Origin: Mycolicibacterium chlorophenolicum
Lineage (GTDB): Bacteria > Actinomycetota > Actinomycetes > Mycobacteriales > Mycobacteriaceae
Direction: 5' to 3'
Length of the DNA stretch: 64,000 nt
Assembly: GCF_001044235.1 (NCBI RefSeq)
Contig: NZ_JYNL01000064.1
Location: 1,062,308-1,126,307, forward strand
Shown here: positions 59,786 to 64,000 of the stretch, in pieces
How positions within the stretch are numbered: position 1 is the stretch's first letter
Layout of the letters: every line of letters begins with the position of its first letter
Position numbers and translations under genes: made by a program
The notes under the pieces: generated by a model
Seen by the model: only the letters and a program-made list of their open reading frames with translations
What the model was told of the DNA's origin: nothing
Database searches by the model: none

Positions 59786-61029
59786 TGGCATTCGGTGACA
59801 GCGACGAGGACGTGGCGCTGCGAGCGGCCTGGCACGCATTCTGCGACCGGCTGAAGGCGGCAGGGGATCTCGCGTTCAAGGACACCTCGCCGGCAAACCC
59901 CCTGCAGCGCGCCGACGCCTTCCGCTACCTGACGCAGAACCTCGGTCAGGCCTACGATCTCGCGCTGGAGACCAAGAACACCCGCTATCCGATGATCCAC
60001 CCGTTCTGCGGGCCGACCCGCAAGCTCGGCGGTGACAACGCCGACTTCGTCTATCTACAGGCATGGATCGACGGCGCCTCGACATACCGGATCGCGGGCG
60101 ATCGCGGCACAGCGCGGTTCATCAACTTCACCGTCCAAGGGCCGCGACCCGACAAGGACGTGTACTACGGCGCCGATCACCCGAACCTGCATGAGCCCTT
60201 CGGTGACACACCTGAGGCCAACATCACCGGCGACGACCTGGTGACCGAGCCGGATGGCAGCTTCGAGCTCTACATCGGCGGTGCCAGTCGGGGGCCGAAT
60301 TGGCTGCCGACGACGCCGGGCTCTCGAAAGCTGTTCATGCGCCAAGGCTTCGACTCCTGGGCGGAGCGCTCGGCGCAGTTCAGTATCGAGCGCATCGACA
60401 TGGAGGAGCCACGTCCAGTGCCGACGCCTGAGGATCTCATCGCGTCCATGCAGTGGGCCGGCGATTTCCTCACGGGGGTCATGACGGACTGGCCCGATCG
60501 CGAACTGGAGATCGGGTCGCTGTTCGGTGAGCCCGAGCCCAACGTCTTCCCGGGTGCGCGGTTCGCCGGAACGGCGGAGCAACGCGATGCGCGCCGCGGC
60601 CGGCTGATCGTCACGATGCCGTGGCGACTCGGGGCGGACCAGGCGTTGATCGTGGAGTTCGCCGACGGCGGGGACTTCTGGATGCTGACCAACATGGGCG
60701 CGTTCTGGAACAGCATGGACTATCTGTACCGTCCGGTGAGCCACACACCGAGCAGGTCGGCGGTCGACTCCGACGGCCGCGTGCGAATGGTGTTGGCACA
60801 CAACGACCCGGGTGTGCACAACTGGATCGACACGCAACAGTTCGGCGAGGGCTACCTCACGATGCGTGTCGTCGGGAGTCGTCAGCTGCCGGAGGTGAGC
60901 ACCAGGGTCGTCACCGCCGCCGAACTCGACACGGCGCTGCCGGCTGACACCCGACGCGTCACGACGGAGGAACGCGCCGCGCAGCTGCACGCCCGCTTCG
61001 ACGCCGTCCGTCGAAGGTTCGGGATCTGA
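59785..61029 (+). CDS. DUF1214-domain protein (third)
   Basis: A 414-residue cytosolic DUF1214 protein. KLGGDNADFVYLQAWIDGAS, TYRIAGDRGTARFINFTVQG and DPGVHNWIDTQQFGEGYLTM match the paralogues at 19.2 kb and 45.5 kb. The C-terminal end TTEERAAQLHARFDAVRRRF is helical. It is translationally coupled to the sulfotransferase (overlap TGATG) and followed after one base by the VOC gene. The function of the family is unknown; its repeated presence next to sulfotransferases argues for a shared pathway. Confidence 0.85.
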   Translation: MAFGDSDEDVALRAAWHAFCDRLKAAGDLAFKDTSPANPLQRADAFRYLTQNLGQAYDLALETKNTRYPMIHPFCGPTRKLGGDNADFVYLQAWIDGASTYRIAGDRGTARFINFTVQGPRPDKDVYYGADHPNLHEPFGDTPEANITGDDLVTEPDGSFELYIGGASRGPNWLPTTPGSRKLFMRQGFDSWAERSAQFSIERIDMEEPRPVPTPEDLIASMQWAGDFLTGVMTDWPDRELEIGSLFGEPEPNVFPGARFAGTAEQRDARRGRLIVTMPWRLGADQALIVEFADGGDFWMLTNMGAFWNSMDYLYRPVSHTPSRSAVDSDGRVRMVLAHNDPGVHNWIDTQQFGEGYLTMRVVGSRQLPEVSTRVVTAAELDTALPADTRRVTTEERAAQLHARFDAVRRRFGI

Positions 61030-61030
61030 G

Positions 61031-61537
61031 ATGGATCCGACGCTCGAAACGCTCGGCACGTCGGCCTTCGACAACGTCTACCACGTGGGTCACCTGGTAC
61101 CGGATCTGTTGCGTGCCATGGAGACGCTCGGCTCCGCCATGCAGATCACGTGGACGCCGCCGTTCGAGATGCGCAGCGGCTTCACCCGTCCAGACGGATC
61201 CGCGGACGATCAGGCAGTGCGCATCGCCTTCTCCACCTCCGGCCCGCCGTATCTGGAATTGATCGAGGTCGTCGCTGCGGTCGACTCGATCTTCGCGGAG
61301 CCGAAGGCGGGGGGCATGCACCACGTCGGCTACTACGCACAGCGCTGGCGTGACGACGTCACGAGACTGCAGGACGACGGGTGGGAGGTGGAGCGCACGG
61401 GGGCCGGGGTGGCGTTCCTGCGCGACCCGAGTAGCGGGCTTCGGGTGGAGGTGGTGAGCTTCCGCGGCCGCGACTTCCTTCGGCGGATACTCGACGGTTC
61501 GATGGCGGCGGCGTACCCCCTGACCGAGCGCCCGTGA
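61031..61537 (+). CDS. VOC-family protein (second)
   Basis: A 168-residue VOC protein. FDNVYHVGHLVPDLLRAMET, PPYLELIEVVAAVDSIFAEP and MHHVGYYAQRWRDDVTRLQD, then FLRDPSSGLRVEVVSFRGRD contain His and Glu positions typical of the metal site in glyoxalase or dioxygenase members. It resembles methylmalonyl-CoA epimerase or lipid-acting VOC enzymes. It starts one base after the DUF1214 stop and its own stop overlaps the carboxylesterase GTG (GTGA). Confidence 0.87.
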   Translation: MDPTLETLGTSAFDNVYHVGHLVPDLLRAMETLGSAMQITWTPPFEMRSGFTRPDGSADDQAVRIAFSTSGPPYLELIEVVAAVDSIFAEPKAGGMHHVGYYAQRWRDDVTRLQDDGWEVERTGAGVAFLRDPSSGLRVEVVSFRGRDFLRRILDGSMAAAYPLTERP

Positions 61538-62964
61538 GGGCCCTCGCCCATACCTCGCAGGGGACGCTGCGGGGTGACCCATGTGGAGAGATCGTCGTCT
61601 TTCGGGGAGTGCCGTACGCGGCGGCGCCGACGGGCGAGCGCCGTTGGCGCCCAGCGCAAGCCGCCCCGGGCTGGAAAGGTGTACGCGAGGCGATCGCATT
61701 CGGACCGATCCCGCCGCAGCACATCTCGCCCGAGCGGCTGGCCAAGCGCGGGCTGTCGATGAGCGAAGACTGTTTGACGTTGAACATCTGGACGCCCGCC
61801 GTCGACGACAGCCGCCGACCTGTTCTGGTTTTTCTGCATGGCGGCGGGCAGACACAGGGGCACGGGTCTGCTCCGCTGCTCGATGGATCGCGGCTCGCGC
61901 GGCGTGGCGACATCGTGGTGGTGACGATCAATTTCCGGCTCGGCGTGCTGGGGTCGCTCTACGCGCCCGACTGGCATGGAGCCGACTCCACCAACCTGAC
62001 ACTGCGCGACCAGATACAGGCGTTGCGCTGGGTCCGCGAGGAGATCGGAGCTTTCGGCGGCGACCCCGGTGCTCTCACGGTGGCGGGGCAATCGTCCGGG
62101 GCCATCGCGATATCAGCCTTGCTCGCGGGTGGATGCGACCTCTTCGATCGCGCGATCCTGCAGAGCGGCGGTGTGGAGCGGGTTCGTTCGACGGCGGCCG
62201 CCTCGGCCGTGGCGGCGCAACTTCGTGCCCTCAGGTGTGCCGAAAAGCCTGGCGTTGCGGACATCCTTGCCGCGCAACGGAAAATCGACACCGGATTCGT
62301 ACCGCCGCAAGGGCCGTTCCATCCCTGCGTGGATGGCGACATCATCGAGGAGCATCCGTTGGTGGTCGCGCGCACGCGCCCGATGCGGGCCATTCCCGTC
62401 CTGGCCGGAACGACGCGCGATGAATGGCGGATCTTCGACGCAGCGCTCGACGGGGACGTCTTCACCGAGAGATATGTGCAGCAGAGGGCTCAGGCACTCG
62501 CCGGTGATGCCGCCGACGCCGACGCGGTGGTGGCGACGTATCGGGCGGACCATGGCAGCCATCGTGATGTCGCCAGCGCGATGGTCACCGACTACCACTT
62601 CACCGCGCCGACCGAGCAGTTCGTCCGCGCGCACGCGAGGTACGGCAACACGGTGTTCCGCTACGAACTGCAATGGCCCTCTCCGCGTGCGGGACTGGGT
62701 GCTTGCCACGATTCGTGCCTGCCCTTGCTGTTCGGCAACCTGGACGCTGCACCTGCACTGGCCGGTACCGGCGACGCAGCGCGTCGCATGTCGGACGTCG
62801 TCCAGACGCTGTGGCTGGAGTTCATCCGCGCGGGGGAGCCGTGGGACCGCTATGACCGCGCTGGCGGACCCACGATGGTGCTGGGTTCCGAGTGTGAGAC
62901 TGCCTGTGATCACCGCGCAGAGCAACTCGGCTTCTGGGAGAACCGCTATCCCGCCTACGGGTGA
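61534..62964 (+). CDS. Type-B carboxylesterase/lipase
   Basis: A 476-residue alpha/beta hydrolase. Oxyanion loop LVFLHGGGQTQG (about 98-109), nucleophile elbow LTVAGQSSGAIAI with Ser187 (GQSSG in place of the common GESAG), and a C-terminal region that should hold the His. The type-B pattern SEDCLTLNIWTPAVD is conserved. The GTG start overlaps the VOC stop. It ends the five-gene coupled run (oxidoreductase, sulfotransferase, DUF1214, VOC, esterase) and may hydrolyse an ester or cut a glyco- or sterol ester in that pathway. Confidence 0.88.
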   Translation: MRALAHTSQGTLRGDPCGEIVVFRGVPYAAAPTGERRWRPAQAAPGWKGVREAIAFGPIPPQHISPERLAKRGLSMSEDCLTLNIWTPAVDDSRRPVLVFLHGGGQTQGHGSAPLLDGSRLARRGDIVVVTINFRLGVLGSLYAPDWHGADSTNLTLRDQIQALRWVREEIGAFGGDPGALTVAGQSSGAIAISALLAGGCDLFDRAILQSGGVERVRSTAAASAVAAQLRALRCAEKPGVADILAAQRKIDTGFVPPQGPFHPCVDGDIIEEHPLVVARTRPMRAIPVLAGTTRDEWRIFDAALDGDVFTERYVQQRAQALAGDAADADAVVATYRADHGSHRDVASAMVTDYHFTAPTEQFVRAHARYGNTVFRYELQWPSPRAGLGACHDSCLPLLFGNLDAAPALAGTGDAARRMSDVVQTLWLEFIRAGEPWDRYDRAGGPTMVLGSECETACDHRAEQLGFWENRYPAYG

Positions 62965-63006
62965 GCGATCAGGGGCCGCAGCAGGTTCCGCGATGCCGGG
63001 CGTTTG

Positions 63007-64000
63007 TCAGGCCACTTGGTCGCCGGGTGGTGCGGGTCCGCCGGGTTGGGCGGGGTCGGCGGTCTCGCCGGCGGGTTCGTCGTCGTCGGGTGGGCGTAGC
63101 AGCAGTTCGGGGCGGTGGTGGGTGTTGACGCGGGTTTGGCCGGTGTCCAGGTGCGGGGGTGGGGTCCATTCGACTTCGTGACGCCCGTTCATCGCGGTGC
63201 TCCAGCCGCCTTCTTTCACCGCGCGGTTGTCTGGGGGGCAGGCCAGTCCGAGGTCGTTGACGTTGGTGTTCCCGCCTTGGGCCCAGTCGGTGGTCGCATG
63301 ATGGGCCTGAGACCCGTAGGCGCCCACGGTGCAGCACGGTTTCGTGCAGCCCCCGTCGCGGGCGATGAGCATGATCCGCTGCGCGGGGGAGGCGACGCGG
63401 CGGGTGCGGAACAAATCCAACGCCGACCCGGTCGATCGGTCGAACACGGCGAGGTAGTGGTTGGCGTGGCCGGCCATCTTGATGACGTCGCGGATGGGGA
63501 GGCGGGTGCCGCCGCCGGTGACGCCGATCCCGGCCCGGGATTCCAGGTCTTGGAGGGTGGTGCGGATGATCACCGACACTGGTAACCCGTTCAATTGACC
63601 GGCCTCGCCGCTCATCAACGCGATGCGCCCGACGGCGAGTAGGGCGTCGTGTTGGCGTTGGGCCAGGTTGCGGTGATCGTTGTCGATCTGGGCTTGGGTC
63701 GGTGTCCCGGAGGTGCAGGGTTGCGGGTCGTCGGGGTTGCACATGCCCGGCGCGGCGTATCTGGCGAACAACACTTCCCAGACCGCCCACGCCTCGGGGG
63801 TGAGCCGGGCGGCCAGGTCGGTCATCGCGTCCCGGCGCTGAGGACGTTTCGTGACCCCGCGCGTGCGGGCGCGTTCGGTGTCATCGGGTTCGGGGCCGTC
63901 CTGATCGAGCAGGAACAACCGCTGATCGGCGGCGTCTTTGACCGCGCTCGGGCCGGCCCCGACCGCGTCGCGGACCAGGTCGACCTCGAACTGCTCGCGG
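63007..64000 (-). CDS. HNH endonuclease-type 13E12/DUF222 repeat-family protein (partial, N-terminus outside window)
   Basis: About 331 residues are visible; the frame is open through the right edge. The N-terminal visible part (FEVDLVRDAVGAGPSAVKDA, DLAARLTPEAWAVWEVLFAR) is helical DUF222. The C-terminal HNH region is RIMLIARDGGCTKPCC, GSQAHHATTDWAQGGNTNVN and DLGLACPPDNRAVKEGGW; the usual last CxxHH is replaced by CPPDN. This is the REP13E12-type family of the mycobacterial genome, often near mobile elements and usually in many copies. Its nuclease activity is not proven. It converges on the esterase gene with a 42-base gap. Confidence 0.88.
   Translation of the reverse strand, partial: REQFEVDLVRDAVGAGPSAVKDAADQRLFLLDQDGPEPDDTERARTRGVTKRPQRRDAMTDLAARLTPEAWAVWEVLFARYAAPGMCNPDDPQPCTSGTPTQAQIDNDHRNLAQRQHDALLAVGRIALMSGEAGQLNGLPVSVIIRTTLQDLESRAGIGVTGGGTRLPIRDVIKMAGHANHYLAVFDRSTGSALDLFRTRRVASPAQRIMLIARDGGCTKPCCTVGAYGSQAHHATTDWAQGGNTNVNDLGLACPPDNRAVKEGGWSTAMNGRHEVEWTPPPHLDTGQTRVNTHHRPELLLRPPDDDEPAGETADPAQPGGPAPPGDQVA

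Overview
The window is GC-rich chromosomal DNA of a mycobacterium, most likely a fast-growing, environmental Mycolicibacterium-type species. The main evidence is the mycobactin acyl-chain locus mbtL-mbtM-mbtN convergent with mbtK and preceded by an IdeR-type iron box, an MmpL transporter, a DesA3 desaturase with its reductase partner, a GjpA-type porin, a 13E12/DUF222 HNH gene at the right edge, paired DUF1214/sulfotransferase genes, and the order DUF190-crcB-crcB-pgmA. Nothing points to a plasmid, and no CRISPR array or complete prophage is visible.

Layout. 0-2 kb: a YhgE/Pip membrane protein (cut by the left edge) with a degenerate ABC-type ATPase, divergent from a TetR regulator. 2-8.6 kb: an exported DUF4189 protein, a transmembrane Ser/Thr kinase with an MviN-like ectodomain, desA3 with its reductase, and a divergent PucR regulator. 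8.6-17.4 kb: an F420-type oxidoreductase, a DUF2252 protein, a lytic-transglycosylase/DUF1460 lipoprotein, and a GH13-flavin oxidoreductase-GH13 cluster. 17.4-23.4 kb: sulfotransferase, TetR, DUF1214, VOC, SnoaL-like, phosphotransferase and luciferase-like oxidoreductase. 23.5-28.3 kb: an APC permease, then a sulfur-handling set (rhodanese, FAD protein, MBL-rhodanese fusion). 28.4-38 kb: methyltransferase, a large LuxR-type ATPase regulator, DUF4242, then a signalling block (PAS-ANTAR, STAS, a 1381-residue hybrid kinase/phosphatase, STAS).

38-48 kb: a LigD-type polymerase domain, MmpL, a HAD phosphatase, a repeat-bearing lipoprotein, a GjpA-type porin, DUF808, a long exported DUF1214 protein and two small conserved genes. 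48-51.7 kb: mbtK and mbtL-M-N, with mbtN broken by one missing base. 51.7-56.4 kb: DUF190, two FluC/CrcB subunits, phosphoglucomutase and an MFS transporter. 56.5-57.5 kb: tRNA-Ala followed by three small genes in less GC-rich DNA. 57.5-63 kb: a tightly coupled run of luciferase-like oxidoreductase (broken), sulfotransferase, DUF1214, VOC and carboxylesterase.

Two themes stand out. First, the gene set luciferase-like oxidoreductase + sulfotransferase-like + DUF1214 + VOC occurs twice (17-23 kb and 57-63 kb), which suggests a recurring and perhaps uncharacterised small-molecule or lipid pathway. Second, the 32.5-38 kb block combines two-component signalling and sigma-factor partner switching in one polypeptide flanked by two STAS proteins. 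The two broken frames (mbtN and the oxidoreductase at 57.5 kb) each lack one G/C base in a CCGG-like context, so assembly error has to be excluded before they are treated as real losses.
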